64,000 nucleotides of DNA from Brevibacterium marinum (GCF_011927955.1 NZ_JAATJN010000001.1:2914001-2978000), one strand, 5' to 3'; shown: positions 1 through 9,737, counted from the stretch's first letter. Translations and numbers: made by a program. The notes: generated by a model not told the origin, from the sequence alone.

Positions 1-984
1 AGGGGGCTGTCTGCGACCTTGGACACCCTGATCTCCGATGCTCAGGACACGGAATCGAGGCAGGCGGCCAAGGCCGAGGCCGCGAAGCTCGATGCGGCCC
101 AGGAGCGCGAGGAGATCGTCGCCGAGGCAGAAGCGCTGGCGAAGCGCGATCCCGCGAAGATCCAGTGGAAGCAGTCGGGAGCGCGTCTGCGTGAGCTCTT
201 CGGCCAGTGGAAGGAGATGCAGCGCAACGGTCCCAGGCTCCCCCGTGCCGTGGACCAGGAGCTGTGGGGCCGATTCTCGCAGGCTCGGAACACCTTCGAG
301 CACAAGCGGAAGGAATTCTTCGCAGAGCTCGACAAGCTCAATTCCGAGGGCAAGCGGATCAAGGAGAAGATCGTCGCCGAGGCGGAATCACTGTCGGACT
401 CGACCGATTTCCGCACCGTGTCCCAGAAGTACAAAGAACTCATGAGTCAGTGGAAGAAGGCCCCGCGGGCCTCCCGCAAGGACGATGATGCCCTCTGGGC
501 ACGCTTCCGGGCCGCGCAGGACGTGTTCTTCTCCGCCCGTGATGCCGAGAATGCTGCGATCGACGAGGAGTACAGGGGAAATCTTGCGGTCAAGGAGGAG
601 ATCCTGACCAGAGCGCAGGCTCTGCTGCCTATCCGAGACATCGCGGTCGCGAAGAAGGAGCTGCGCGTCATTCAGGACGAGTGGGAGGCCGCCGGGAAGG
701 TTCCTCGTGCGGACATGTCCCGGATGGAAGGCGGTCTGCGTGATGTCGAACGTGCGCTCTCCGAGGCCGAGGACGCCGAATGGAAGCGCAGCAACCCGGA
801 GACAAAGGCACGGACGTCCGGCGCGCTGAGCCAGCTCGACGATTCGATCGCGGAACTGGAGCAGACATTCGAGAGGGCCAAGTCCAGCGGCGATGACAAG
901 GCCGTCGCCGAGGCACAGAGCGCGCTGGATGCGCGTCGCGCCTGGCGGGATCAGTTGACTCAGACGGCGGCCGAACTGGACTGA
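1..984 (+). CDS. DUF349 domain protein (5' end outside window)
   Basis: The frame is open to the left edge; the TTG at position 19 is only the first possible start inside the window, so the N-terminus is probably missing. The visible part is highly charged, alpha-helical and coiled-coil-like, with repeated units of about 75 residues carrying W-K-x-x-G/P-R-x-x-D-x-x-L-W-x-R-F patterns (for example WKKAPRASRKDDDALWARF), the signature of DUF349. Family members are cytosolic proteins of unknown biochemistry, and actinobacterial versions often lie close to rel, as here. The gene ends in TGA and is followed by a 155-base gap before the next plus-strand gene. Family assignment is firm; function is unknown. 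Confidence 0.85.
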   Translation, partial: RGLSATLDTLISDAQDTESRQAAKAEAAKLDAAQEREEIVAEAEALAKRDPAKIQWKQSGARLRELFGQWKEMQRNGPRLPRAVDQELWGRFSQARNTFEHKRKEFFAELDKLNSEGKRIKEKIVAEAESLSDSTDFRTVSQKYKELMSQWKKAPRASRKDDDALWARFRAAQDVFFSARDAENAAIDEEYRGNLAVKEEILTRAQALLPIRDIAVAKKELRVIQDEWEAAGKVPRADMSRMEGGLRDVERALSEAEDAEWKRSNPETKARTSGALSQLDDSIAELEQTFERAKSSGDDKAVAEAQSALDARRAWRDQLTQTAAELD

Positions 985-1139
985 CGTCTCCGGCAGCGCC
1001 CGTCGGCCCCACTGCGGCCGGACAACGACCGGACACGACTGCCTCGTCCCTCCACAGCCCGTCGGACACGAGTCGGGACTTATCCACAGATTGGGGCAGC
1101 GGTCTTGAACACGCCTCCAGGCAGCGCAATAGTGGCTGT

Positions 1140-1700
1140 ATGGAGGCGATGTTTCACCTGCGGGACTACAGCTACGAGCATCTCACGGAGCTCACGCTCG
1201 ATGGCCTGCTGACCCGACTGACCGAAACAGCCTGGGTGCGCAAGGGCGCCGTTCTCGGCCCGGAGGACCGCATGGCGGCGCTGCATGCGCAGATCCCACC
1301 GCATCTCGTCCTCTCCCACGCCGTGGCCTGGTGGGTCCACAGCGGGCTCGGACGGGCGCCGAGCCCGCTGACGTTCATCACCTATCCGCGGCGACGCTAC
1401 GTCGACGGCAACGATGTCATCGTCCACGAACTCACGATTGCCGAGAACGAGTGGCAGCTCATCGACGGCCAGCCCATCACCACGGAGGAGCGGACCCTCT
1501 ACGACCTGCTGCTTCCACATCTGCGCTGCCCCGACGACCGATCGGCCCAGAGCGTGGGCAACCTCATCGACGAACTGCCCAACAGAGCCAGACAGCGGTT
1601 CCGCCTGTATCTCGATGAGGTCACCCGCAGACCCTATGTGGCACATATGCGGTCCGTCTTCGAACGCGCCTGTGCCACCGCCGACCGCCGCCTGCGCTGA
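1140..1700 (+). CDS. AbiEi-like (type IV antitoxin-like) orphan protein
   Basis: 186 aa. The segment VLSHAVAWWVHSG resembles the conserved 'SH-x-SAA-x-x-HG' region of AbiEi-type antitoxin-domain proteins, and ERTLYDLLLPHLR resembles their 'RT-x-x-D-L' motif; this is an assignment by pattern only. Such proteins normally have an N-terminal winged helix, but no clear helix-turn-helix can be recognised here. No AbiEii nucleotidyltransferase toxin gene is adjacent, so if the family call is right it is an orphan. It is convergent with rel, 76 bases from the end of that gene. A second ATG at 1149 could be the start: GGAG at 1142-1145 lies only 3 nt before it. The call is tentative; a generic hypothetical protein is the alternative. 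Confidence 0.5.
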   Translation: MEAMFHLRDYSYEHLTELTLDGLLTRLTETAWVRKGAVLGPEDRMAALHAQIPPHLVLSHAVAWWVHSGLGRAPSPLTFITYPRRRYVDGNDVIVHELTIAENEWQLIDGQPITTEERTLYDLLLPHLRCPDDRSAQSVGNLIDELPNRARQRFRLYLDEVTRRPYVAHMRSVFERACATADRRLR

Positions 1701-1776
1701 TCAACTGATGACCCACTCCCGGGCTCGTCAGCCGTCCTGCACCCCGAGCGCGTCGACCGTTCGGCGTGTGGGCTCG

Positions 1777-4074
1777 TCAGCCGCCGGCGATGCGATAGAC
1801 GTCGAAGACCCCTTCGACCTTTCGAACGGCGGACAGCACGGTGTCGAGGTGGCTCGCGTCGCTCATCTCGAAGACGAACTTCGACTGCGCCACCCGCGCC
1901 CTTGAGGTCCCGACCGTGGCGGAGAGGATGTTGACGTGGGTTTCGGTCAGCACCTTGGTGATGTCCGAGAGCAGACCGGAGCGGTCGAGGGCCTCGACCT
2001 GGATCTGGACGAGATAGATGCCGCTGGTGGTCTCGCCCCAGGAGACTTCGACCATCCGCTCGGGTTCACGTTCGAGTGACTTCACGTTGGGACAGTCGAC
2101 ACGGTGGACGGACACGCCGGAACCGCGAGTGACGAATCCGAGTATCTCGTCTCCGGGCACAGGGGTGCAGCAGCGGGCGAGTTTGACCAGAACGTCGTCG
2201 ACGCCCTTGACGGTCACACCCTCGGGTGAGGAATGATGCCCCGATGACTGGCCGGTGCGGTTGCGCGGCGATGGCGGCAGGACCGGTTCGTCATCCTCCT
2301 CGCCGACCTCCTTGGCGAGAAGATCGACCACATGGGCCGCCGAACTCACGCCGTTGCCGATCGCGGCATACAGCGCGGTGACATCGGGCAGGCGCAGCTC
2401 AGTGGCGACGACCTGCAGGGCTTCCTGGCTCATCAGTGCCGACGCCGACAGGGTGTGCCTGCGCATGGCGCGTGCCAGCTGTTCGCGACCGTTCTCGATC
2501 GCCTCTTCGCGGCGCTCCTTCGAGAACCATTGACGGATCTTGCTGCGGGCGCGCGGACTCTTGACGAAGCCCAACCAGTCGCGGCTGGGGCCCGCGTTCT
2601 CGTCCTTCGAGGTGAAGACCTCGACGGAGTCGCCGTTCTTGAGCTCGGTGTCGAGCGCAACCAGGCGTCCGTTCACCCGAGCACCCATGGTCTTGTGTCC
2701 GACCTCGGTGTGCACCGCATAGGAGAAGTCCACGGGCGTCGCTCCCGCCGGCAGGCTCATCACGTCGCCTTTGGGAGTGAAGACGTAGACTTCCTTCGAG
2801 TTGACCTCGTAGCGGAGGTTGTCGAGGAACTCGTCGGGGTCGCTGACCTCCCGCTGCCATTCCAGCAGCTGACGCAACCACGCTGCGTCATCGACCGCGC
2901 CTGCGTCGGAGACCTTGACCGAACGGGCGGTGTTCGAGGTGACGGCCTTCGACGCACTCCGCCGATCCTTGTACTTCCAGTGCGCGGCCACACCGAACTC
3001 GGCCCGACGGTCCATCTCGTGGGTCCGGATCTGGATTTCGACGGGCTTCCCATTGGGACCGATCACCGTCGTGTGCAGGCTCTGGTACATGTTGTACTTC
3101 GGCATCGCGATGTAGTCCTTGAACCGTCCCGGAACCGGGTTCCACCGAGCATGGACGATGCCGAGGGTCGCATAGCATTCGCGCACAGTCTCGACGAGCA
3201 CTCGCACACCGACGAGGTCATAGATGTCGGCGAACTCGTGTCCGCGGACGACCATCTTCTGGTAGATCGAGTAATAGTGCTTCGGCCGCCCGGTGATCGC
3301 GGCTTCGATCCCTGACTCCACGAGCTCCGATTGGAGCTCGTTCGAGACCGTGGCCAGGTACTTCTCACGTTCCGGGGCACGATCGGCGACGAGGCGGACC
3401 ACTTCGTCATAGACCTTGGGATGGAGCACTTGGAAGGACAGGTCCTCGAGTTCCCATTTGATCGTGTTCATACCCAGGCGGTGAGCCAGCGGAGCGTAGA
3501 TCTCGAGGGTCTCCCGTGCCTTCTTCGCACTCGAGGAGGCAGGGACGAACCGCCAGGTGCGGGCATTGTGAAGACGGTCGGCGAGTTTGATGACGAGGAC
3601 GCGGATGTCCTTGGCCATCGCCACGATCATCTTCCGCACCGTCTCAGACTGCGCCGCCTGGCCGTAGGTGAGCTTGTCGAGCTTGGTGACGCCGTCGACC
3701 ATTGCCGCGACTTCGGGACCGAACTCCTCGGTCAGCTCCTTCAGCGAGTAGGACGTGTCTTCGACGGTGTCGTGCAGCAGTGCCGCTGCCAGGGTCACCG
3801 GAAGCATGCCGATCTCGGCGAGGATCGTGGCAACGGCCACGGGATGTGTGATGTAGTCGTCGCCCGACTTCCGGGTCTGACCGCGGTGTGCCTGCTCAGC
3901 GATCTTGTAGGCGCGCACCACCTGGTCGATATCGGCTTTCGGATGGTTCGACTGCAGCGCCCGGATCATCGGGCCGAGCACGCGTGGGTAGCCGGGGTTG
4001 TTCTGTGCCCTGGCTGCCCACCACGCTAGACGGGAGATGCCTCGCGGACGGCGCGAATCGGCGGAAGAAGCCAT
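1777..4074 (-). CDS. rel: Bifunctional (p)ppGpp synthetase/hydrolase
   Basis: 765 aa, full length for the RelA/SpoT family. It makes (p)ppGpp from ATP and GDP/GTP and hydrolyses it, controlling the stringent response. The N-terminal HD hydrolase domain has the HDTVEDT motif at residues 101-107 and a preceding ITHP. The synthetase domain has YNMYQSLHTTV, and the upstream RFKD motif is the RxKD type seen in bifunctional enzymes. A TGS domain (VYVFTPKGDVMSLPAGATPV) and a C-terminal ACT domain (TSGIYLVQIQVEALDRSGLL) follow. Both catalytic cores look intact. The gene lies 16 bases after secF on the same strand, probably in one transcript. The apt gene that usually separates secF and rel in actinobacteria is absent. 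Confidence 0.97.
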   Translation of the reverse strand: MASSADSRRPRGISRLAWWAARAQNNPGYPRVLGPMIRALQSNHPKADIDQVVRAYKIAEQAHRGQTRKSGDDYITHPVAVATILAEIGMLPVTLAAALLHDTVEDTSYSLKELTEEFGPEVAAMVDGVTKLDKLTYGQAAQSETVRKMIVAMAKDIRVLVIKLADRLHNARTWRFVPASSSAKKARETLEIYAPLAHRLGMNTIKWELEDLSFQVLHPKVYDEVVRLVADRAPEREKYLATVSNELQSELVESGIEAAITGRPKHYYSIYQKMVVRGHEFADIYDLVGVRVLVETVRECYATLGIVHARWNPVPGRFKDYIAMPKYNMYQSLHTTVIGPNGKPVEIQIRTHEMDRRAEFGVAAHWKYKDRRSASKAVTSNTARSVKVSDAGAVDDAAWLRQLLEWQREVSDPDEFLDNLRYEVNSKEVYVFTPKGDVMSLPAGATPVDFSYAVHTEVGHKTMGARVNGRLVALDTELKNGDSVEVFTSKDENAGPSRDWLGFVKSPRARSKIRQWFSKERREEAIENGREQLARAMRRHTLSASALMSQEALQVVATELRLPDVTALYAAIGNGVSSAAHVVDLLAKEVGEEDDEPVLPPSPRNRTGQSSGHHSSPEGVTVKGVDDVLVKLARCCTPVPGDEILGFVTRGSGVSVHRVDCPNVKSLEREPERMVEVSWGETTSGIYLVQIQVEALDRSGLLSDITKVLTETHVNILSATVGTSRARVAQSKFVFEMSDASHLDTVLSAVRKVEGVFDVYRIAGG

Positions 4075-4090
4075 GACATCCCCTTTCTGC

Positions 4091-5107
4091 TCAGACTTCG
4101 GAGTGAATCACCGGTGGAACATCCTCTGCTCCATCCTTCAAGCGTAGTTCACGCACGGCCTCTTCCTGTTCCTTGACCGCGGGTTCATTGGATCGCAGGA
4201 GCGCATAGAGCGGGCTGGCGACGAACAACGTCGATGACGCTGCCACAATCATACCGATGAACAGGGACAAGGAGATGTCGATCAGAGTTCCAGCATTCAG
4301 AGCCAGGACGCCGATGAAGAGAATCGAAGCAACGGGCAGCACGGACACGACCGTCGTGTTGATCGAACGAACCGTAGTCTGGTTGACGCCGAGGTTGACC
4401 AGCTCGGAGAACTTCAGGTTGCGTCTGTCCTTGAAGCGGGTCGTATTCTCCCTGATCTTGTCGAAGACCACCACGGTGTCGTAGAGAGAGAAGCTCAAAA
4501 CGGTGAGGAATCCGATGACCGCTTCCGGTGTGACTTCGATTCCAGTAGCCGAGTAGATGCCCATAGTCACGACCATGACAACGACCAGACCGATGATCGC
4601 AGCCAGCGACATCTTCCAGGTCCGGAAGTACAGGGCCATCACGATCATCGCGATACCGACGAAGATCACCAGGGCTCGAATCATCTTCTCGGTCACGTCC
4701 TGACCCCATTCGGGACCGACGAACGTCGATGTGACGTCTTCGGCTTTGACGTCGTAGCCGGCGACGAGGGCATCGCGGACTTCCTGCATCTGGGGGTCGC
4801 TGAGCTGATTCGTCTCAACCTGCACCGCAGTGTCGCTCGTCGGAGTCAGCCGCGGTTCGGATTCGGGGACCACATCGGTGACGATGTCCCGGCCCTTCTT
4901 CTCCGATGTGTCGCTGACATGGTCGATCTGGAACTGCGAACCGCCTTCGAAGGCGATGCCGAAGTTGAACCCGGCGATGAGCGGGACGAGCAGGGACAGA
5001 ACCACAAGGACTCCGGAGATTCCCAACCACAGCTTCGCCTTGCCGACGAAGGGGATCGAGGTTTCACCATTGTGGAGGCGGTTGCCCCAGGCAAAGAACC
5101 GTTTCAC
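4091..5107 (-). CDS. secF: Protein translocase subunit SecF
   Basis: 338 aa. SecF partners SecD in the membrane complex that uses the proton gradient to help SecYEG export proteins. The N-terminal membrane segment (KLWLGISGVLVVLSLLVPLI) is followed by FNFGIAFEGGSQFQ, the conserved P1 start. The C-terminal half holds five more membrane helices with the RXX/SecF motif region (GFLTVLSFSLYDTVVVFDKI). Its start overlaps the secD stop by 4 bp (ATGA), which indicates translational coupling. Length and motif order are normal for the family. Confidence 0.97.
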   Translation of the reverse strand: MKRFFAWGNRLHNGETSIPFVGKAKLWLGISGVLVVLSLLVPLIAGFNFGIAFEGGSQFQIDHVSDTSEKKGRDIVTDVVPESEPRLTPTSDTAVQVETNQLSDPQMQEVRDALVAGYDVKAEDVTSTFVGPEWGQDVTEKMIRALVIFVGIAMIVMALYFRTWKMSLAAIIGLVVVMVVTMGIYSATGIEVTPEAVIGFLTVLSFSLYDTVVVFDKIRENTTRFKDRRNLKFSELVNLGVNQTTVRSINTTVVSVLPVASILFIGVLALNAGTLIDISLSLFIGMIVAASSTLFVASPLYALLRSNEPAVKEQEEAVRELRLKDGAEDVPPVIHSEV

Positions 5108-7278
5108 TTGTCTGCCTCCTTGCCCTCGTCGGCAGATTCTTCGGCGGCCCTCTTCGCAGCCGCCTTCCGCTCTGCGATCGTGCCGCCGGTTCGTCCCGAG
5201 CTGCCCGGGTCCTTGACCTTCTTCTTCGACTTCTTCTCAGCTTTGGCAGGCTTCGAAGCCTTCGACTCTGCTGCATCATCTGTAACCGCCGAGCCCTCGG
5301 CGGACGCTGCAGAAGCAGACGACTCGTCAGATTCGGCCGATGACTCGACGGTCGAAGTCTCGGGTGCCTCCTCTTCGTCCGTGGAGGACATTCCCGCCTT
5401 CCGGGCTCGAGCCTTCTCCCGTCGTCGTCCCTCTGGCGACTTCTCCGAGTCGTCGATGCTGAGGTTGAGGGCACCACGGTAGGCCGCGGGTTTGACACCG
5501 AGCATACGCGGGTCCATACCGGACATCGGATGTCCCTGGCCGAAGAACTTCGTCCGTGAGAGGACTTCGAGAATCGGATGGGTGAAGAGGAAGACGACGA
5601 TCACGTCGACGATCACCGCCAGGCCGAAGGTGAAGGCAAATCCTCGCACCGATCCCACGGCCAGGATGTAGAGGATGACCGCGGCGAGCATATTCACGCC
5701 CTTCGAGGCGTAGATCGTGCGTTTGGCACGGTCCCAGCCGACCTCGACGGCGGACAACAGATTCCGTCCACTGCGCAATTCGTCTCTCACACGTTCGAAG
5801 TAGACGATGAACGAGTCGGCTGCCATGCCGATGCCGATGATGATACCGGCCAGGCCCGCCAAGGACAGGCGATATCCGTATCGCCAGGACGACACCAGCA
5901 ACAGGAGGTAGGTGAGCACACCTACGACGACGAGGCTCGAGACCGTCACGAGTCCGAGCACGCGGTATTGCAGGAGGGAGTAGACGACGACGAGGATGAG
6001 CCCGGCGAGGCCCGTGAGCAGACCGATGTTGAGGTAGTTCGTTCCCAAGGTCGGCGAGATCTGGTCCTCGCTCTGCACTTGGAAACTCAGCGGCAGAGAA
6101 CCGTTTTTGAGCTGGTCGGCCAGCGTTTCCGCTTCATCGAGGGTGAAGTTGCCTGTGATCTGAGCATTGCCATCGGTGATGGGTGTATTCGATGAAGGTG
6201 CTGACAACACGTTTCCGTCAAGCGCGATGGCGAACTGGTTGTAGGGCTGCTGCTTTCCGGTGATGTCCGAAGTGATCTGCTTGAAGATCTCACGCCCGGT
6301 ACTGTCGAACTCGAGGTTCACCGCAGGCTGGTTGGTCTGGACTCCGTTGGCTCCGGCTTTGTAGCCGGCATTGGCATCTGCCAAGTGTTCCCCCGAGAGC
6401 TCGACAGGACCGAGGATGTACTTGGCCTCGCCGTCCTTGCCACAGGAGACGACAGGCTCGTCCGCGGGCTGCTGCTGTCCACCGGACCGGTTCTTCGGAT
6501 CGGTGCAGTCAAGCTCCGAGTACTTCTTGATGATCTTGTCCGTCTGCCATTCGTCGGTGTCCTTTTCGGGATCGAACAGCGGACGCGGGGTCGAATCGGT
6601 GACCTTCGTGTCTTCGCCGTCTCCGGAGGCCTTCTCTCCGGCTGCCTGAGATCCGCTCGTATCCCCGGATTTCTCGGCGTCCTTGCCGGGAACGCTGCCA
6701 CCTGCTTCGGCGACTTCGCCGCCTCCGGCAGGAGCGTCTCCGCCTTCCTGACCCTGGGCACCGTCGCCACCGGTGAGATCCTTGAGACGCTCCTTCTCCT
6801 CGTCGGTGAGGCCCTCGGAGGGATCCTGCTGCTCTCCCCCGCCGCTCTCTTCCTGTTCCTTCTGGACCTGTTCCTGGGAACGGGGGTCGCCGACGAGGGC
6901 AACCCGTCGGAAGACGAGCTGGGCGGATGAGCGAACCAGTTCGCGTGTCTCCTCGTCCGGATTGCCCGGCAGGTTCACAACGATGTTGCGATCGCCCTGC
7001 GTCGTGATCTCGGCTTCGGACACACCGGTCGAATCCACACGCTGCCGGATGATCGCTACAGCCTGGTCAAGCTGCTCTTGGCTGATATCCGTGTCCTCTG
7101 AAACCTGCGGCTCCAGGATGATCGACGTTCCACCCTCGAGGTCCAGAGCGAGCTTCGGAGAGGTCGTGGCATCGGAGAACACGACACCGCCGGCGATGAC
7201 GCCGAGGAGCAGTGCGGTGATGATCGACAGCCACAGAAAACGCAAACCAGGACGTGGTTTATCTTCAATATCGGACAC
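5104..7278 (-). CDS. secD: Protein translocase subunit SecD with disordered insertions
   Basis: 724 aa, longer than the roughly 500-600 aa usual outside actinobacteria. It has an N-terminal membrane helix (residues about 12-34), the P1 start LALDLEGGTSIIL (43-55), and a C-terminal five-helix channel region from about 415 to 570 including GIGMAADSFIVYFERVRDEL. The extra length comes from a Gly/Glu-rich insertion in P1 (about 135-230) and a C-terminal cytosolic tail (about 600-724) that is first acidic/Ser-rich and then Lys/Ala-rich (AEKKSKKKVKD). Two cysteines, at 258 and 279, lie just after the insertion. The gene follows yajC by 33 bases and is coupled to secF. Function is firm; the role of the tails is unknown. 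Confidence 0.96.
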   Translation of the reverse strand: MSDIEDKPRPGLRFLWLSIITALLLGVIAGGVVFSDATTSPKLALDLEGGTSIILEPQVSEDTDISQEQLDQAVAIIRQRVDSTGVSEAEITTQGDRNIVVNLPGNPDEETRELVRSSAQLVFRRVALVGDPRSQEQVQKEQEESGGGEQQDPSEGLTDEEKERLKDLTGGDGAQGQEGGDAPAGGGEVAEAGGSVPGKDAEKSGDTSGSQAAGEKASGDGEDTKVTDSTPRPLFDPEKDTDEWQTDKIIKKYSELDCTDPKNRSGGQQQPADEPVVSCGKDGEAKYILGPVELSGEHLADANAGYKAGANGVQTNQPAVNLEFDSTGREIFKQITSDITGKQQPYNQFAIALDGNVLSAPSSNTPITDGNAQITGNFTLDEAETLADQLKNGSLPLSFQVQSEDQISPTLGTNYLNIGLLTGLAGLILVVVYSLLQYRVLGLVTVSSLVVVGVLTYLLLLVSSWRYGYRLSLAGLAGIIIGIGMAADSFIVYFERVRDELRSGRNLLSAVEVGWDRAKRTIYASKGVNMLAAVILYILAVGSVRGFAFTFGLAVIVDVIVVFLFTHPILEVLSRTKFFGQGHPMSGMDPRMLGVKPAAYRGALNLSIDDSEKSPEGRRREKARARKAGMSSTDEEEAPETSTVESSAESDESSASAASAEGSAVTDDAAESKASKPAKAEKKSKKKVKDPGSSGRTGGTIAERKAAAKRAAEESADEGKEADK

Positions 7279-7311
7279 GTTTCAGCTTTCGATTGAGTGC
7301 AGTGAGCGAAG

Positions 7312-7914
7312 TCAGTTCTTCTTGTTGTTCTCAGAGTCCGAAGAATCGGCGTCCGACGTGTCAGAATCGGTGTCACCGGAGTCGCCCGCGACTTCGTCGG
7401 CATCCGTGGAACCGGAGGCGTCCTCGTCGACCGCGGATCCTGCTTCGTCGGCAGGCTCAGCATCTGCAGTCGCTCCGGCGTCGGCGCCGTCGACTTCGTC
7501 CGTGCCGAGATCTGCATCGGCAGAGCCGGTCTCGGCGCGCTTGCGCTCGTTCATCGCATCGAGTTCTGCATCGGTGATGGCAGGGGTTTCCCCGCTCTTG
7601 GTCTTGTCTGCAGGCTCGGCAGGCGCGGCAGCGGCTCCATCGGCTGCGGCGACTTCGCCCTCAGGGTTGTTGACCTGCCCGATCGCCTGCCGATGCACGC
7701 GCAGGACGGTGCCGGGACCCGACTCGAGGGTGACCTGGTTGTTCTCGTCGTCGATCGACAGGACGGTGCCGAAGACGCCGAACGTCGTCATCACGGTCGC
7801 CCCGGGCACGAGTCCCGATTTGATCTGCTCTGCGCGCGCCTTCTGCTTACGGCGAGAATTGAATAGGAAAAAAATAAGCAGCGCAGCAAGCGCAAGAGGG
7901 ATCAATAAATCCAC
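7312..7914 (-). CDS. yajC: Preprotein translocase subunit YajC with acidic tail
   Basis: 200 aa. One N-terminal membrane helix (LLIPLALAALLIFFLFN) is followed by the YajC core (RKQKARAEQIKSGLVPGATVMTTFGVFG, cut here into its readable parts RKQKARAEQ and GATVMTTFGVFGTV). From about residue 95 to the end the protein is almost entirely Asp, Glu, Ser, Ala and Gly, a disordered acidic tail that roughly doubles the usual length. It is the first gene of the yajC-secD-secF unit and associates with SecDF in known systems. The gap of 81 bases to ruvB contains a short inverted repeat (7956-7961 with 7978-7983) that may be a weak terminator. Confidence 0.93.
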   Translation of the reverse strand: MDLLIPLALAALLIFFLFNSRRKQKARAEQIKSGLVPGATVMTTFGVFGTVLSIDDENNQVTLESGPGTVLRVHRQAIGQVNNPEGEVAAADGAAAAPAEPADKTKSGETPAITDAELDAMNERKRAETGSADADLGTDEVDGADAGATADAEPADEAGSAVDEDASGSTDADEVAGDSGDTDSDTSDADSSDSENNKKN

Positions 7915-7995
7915 AGGTATCTACCTTTCATAAGAACGAACCAGTCAACCAGCTTAGTTCGTACCGAGTACTCAAGGCGAACTCAATTGCCGGAA

Positions 7996-9144
7996 TCAGA
8001 ACTCATAGTTTGCTGGGATCTGCATTCCCAGGTGCTTCCATGCCGCCGAGGTCGCGACCCGGCCGCGCGGTGTCCGGCTGATCAGCCCCTCTCGCACAAG
8101 ATACGGTTCCGATACGGTTTCGACGGTATCGGCCTCCTCACCGACGGATACCGCGATCGTGCCCAGTCCCACCGGCCCCCCGGCGAAGCGCTTGCACAGC
8201 ACCTCCAGCACGGAACGGTCGAGGCGGTCGAGGCCGCGTTCGTCGACTTCGTAGACCTTGAGTGCCTTCAGCGCCGCGGCCTCGTCGATGACCCCGGTTC
8301 CCCGCACCTGGGCCCAGTCGCGGACTCGCCTGAGCAGACGGTTCGCAACACGGGGAGTGCCGCGAGAACGCGTCGAGATCTCCTGCAGACCTGCCGGTTC
8401 CGCTTCGATTCCCAGCATGTCGGCCGACCGCCGCAGGACCGTGAGCAGGTCAGCACTCGAGTAGAAGTCGAGAAGCCCGGTGAAGCCGAAGCGATCACGC
8501 AGCGGTGCGGGAAGGAGCCCGGATCGCGTGGTGGCCCCGACCATCGTGAACTGGGGCAGGTCGAGCGGGATGGCGGTGGCACCGGGCCCCTTGCCGACGA
8601 TGACATCGACGCGGAAGTCCTCCATCGCGACATAGAGCATCTCCTCTGCGGCGCGTGCCATGCGATGGATCTCATCGATGAAGAGGACCTCGCCCTCTTC
8701 CAGGGACGACAGAATCGCCGCCAGATCACCGGCATGTTGGACTGCCGGACCGGATGTCACGCGCAGGCTCGATTGCATTTCGTGCGCGATGATCATCGCC
8801 AATGTCGTCTTGCCCAATCCGGGAGGACCTGAGAGCAGCACATGGTCAGGAGCACCGTTGCGCGCCTTGGCCGCGTCGAGGACCAAGGACAGCTGCTCAC
8901 GGACCTGCGGCTGGCCGATGAAGTCCTGGAGCCCCTTGGGCCGCAGTGCGGCTTCCGCATCACGCTCGGCAGTCTCCGCTCGCCCCGAGACCAGACGCTC
9001 TTCTTCGGCCCCGGTCAGGTCCTGGTCGCCGAAGTCCATCTCGTACGAAGAGGCCCCACCGACATGGGATGCCCCCTCGTCAGCGGCGGTCGCCTTGCTT
9101 CGGGAGGCGTCGGCCGAATCGCCGAATGCGGCTGAACTCGTCAC
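7996..9144 (-). CDS. ruvB: Holliday junction branch migration helicase RuvB
   Basis: 382 aa from a GTG start at 9144 that overlaps the ruvA stop by 4 bp (GTGA). RuvB is the AAA+ motor that drives branch migration on RuvA-bound Holliday junctions. The Walker A motif [11 protein letters not shown] is at about residues 106-116, Walker B is [10 protein letters not shown], and the sensor and winged-helix regions follow ([34 protein letters not shown] near the end). The N-terminus is about 40-45 residues longer than usual before [20 protein letters not shown]; an ATG at 9039 would give a shorter product starting MDFGDQDL. The GTGA overlap favours the longer one. Confidence 0.95.
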   Translation of the reverse strand: MTSSAAFGDSADASRSKATAADEGASHVGGASSYEMDFGDQDLTGAEEERLVSGRAETAERDAEAALRPKGLQDFIGQPQVREQLSLVLDAAKARNGAPDHVLLSGPPGLGKTTLAMIIAHEMQSSLRVTSGPAVQHAGDLAAILSSLEEGEVLFIDEIHRMARAAEEMLYVAMEDFRVDVIVGKGPGATAIPLDLPQFTMVGATTRSGLLPAPLRDRFGFTGLLDFYSSADLLTVLRRSADMLGIEAEPAGLQEISTRSRGTPRVANRLLRRVRDWAQVRGTGVIDEAAALKALKVYEVDERGLDRLDRSVLEVLCKRFAGGPVGLGTIAVSVGEEADTVETVSEPYLVREGLISRTPRGRVATSAAWKHLGMQIPANYEF

Positions 9145-9737
9145 TTCCGCGCACCCAGAACCTTCAGCGCCGCCTTGAGCAGCGTCGACGTCCCGGCGTC
9201 CGGTCCGAGATCCTTGACCACCTCTTGCACGACGTCTGCAGCTTGAGCCTCTTTCCACCCGAGCCCGACAAGCGCCTCGACGACCTGCTGGTTCGAACCG
9301 CCGAACGACAGCTGTTGGCCCGGCTCCGATGCGGCCGGCTTCGGCAGCTTGTTCTCGAGTTCGAGGATGATCCGGGAAGCACCCTTCTTGCCGATGCCGG
9401 GAACGCGAGTCAGCAGATTGGCGTCCTGCTCAGAGATCGCCGCCGCCAGTTCGTCCGGCTCCAGCACCGAGAGGATGGCCATCGCCAGGCGGGGTCCGAT
9501 GCCGGAGATCGACAAGAGCACTTCGAAGGTGCGGTTCTCGTCTTCGGTGGTGAAGCCGAAGAGCGTCATGGAGTCTTCCCGTACGACCAGTGTGGTCACA
9601 AGCTCGATGTCGCCACCGTGGCGAGTCTTCGACAGCGTGTCCGGCGTGACGTTGACCCTGCGTCCCACACCGTAGGTGAGAATGACGAGGTGGTCAGCTG
9701 CGATGCGGTGGACCGTACCGCTGAGAAAACTGATCAC
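9141..9737 (-). CDS. ruvA: Holliday junction DNA-binding subunit RuvA
   Basis: 198 aa from a GTG at 9737, preceded by AAAGG at a suitable distance; this gives the conserved start ISFLSGTV. RuvA forms the tetramer that holds the four-way junction. The OB-fold N-terminus, the helix-hairpin-helix motifs ([20 protein letters not shown]) and the C-terminal UBA-like domain ([15 protein letters not shown]), which contacts RuvB, are all visible. It is coupled to ruvB and lies 96 bases after ruvC on the same strand. Confidence 0.95.
   Translation of the reverse strand: MISFLSGTVHRIAADHLVILTYGVGRRVNVTPDTLSKTRHGGDIELVTTLVVREDSMTLFGFTTEDENRTFEVLLSISGIGPRLAMAILSVLEPDELAAAISEQDANLLTRVPGIGKKGASRIILELENKLPKPAASEPGQQLSFGGSNQQVVEALVGLGWKEAQAADVVQEVVKDLGPDAGTSTLLKAALKVLGARK

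Noticed and set aside
2332..3315. 327-codon plus-strand frame within rel
   Set aside because: It is antisense to an intact rel coding sequence and shows no motif.
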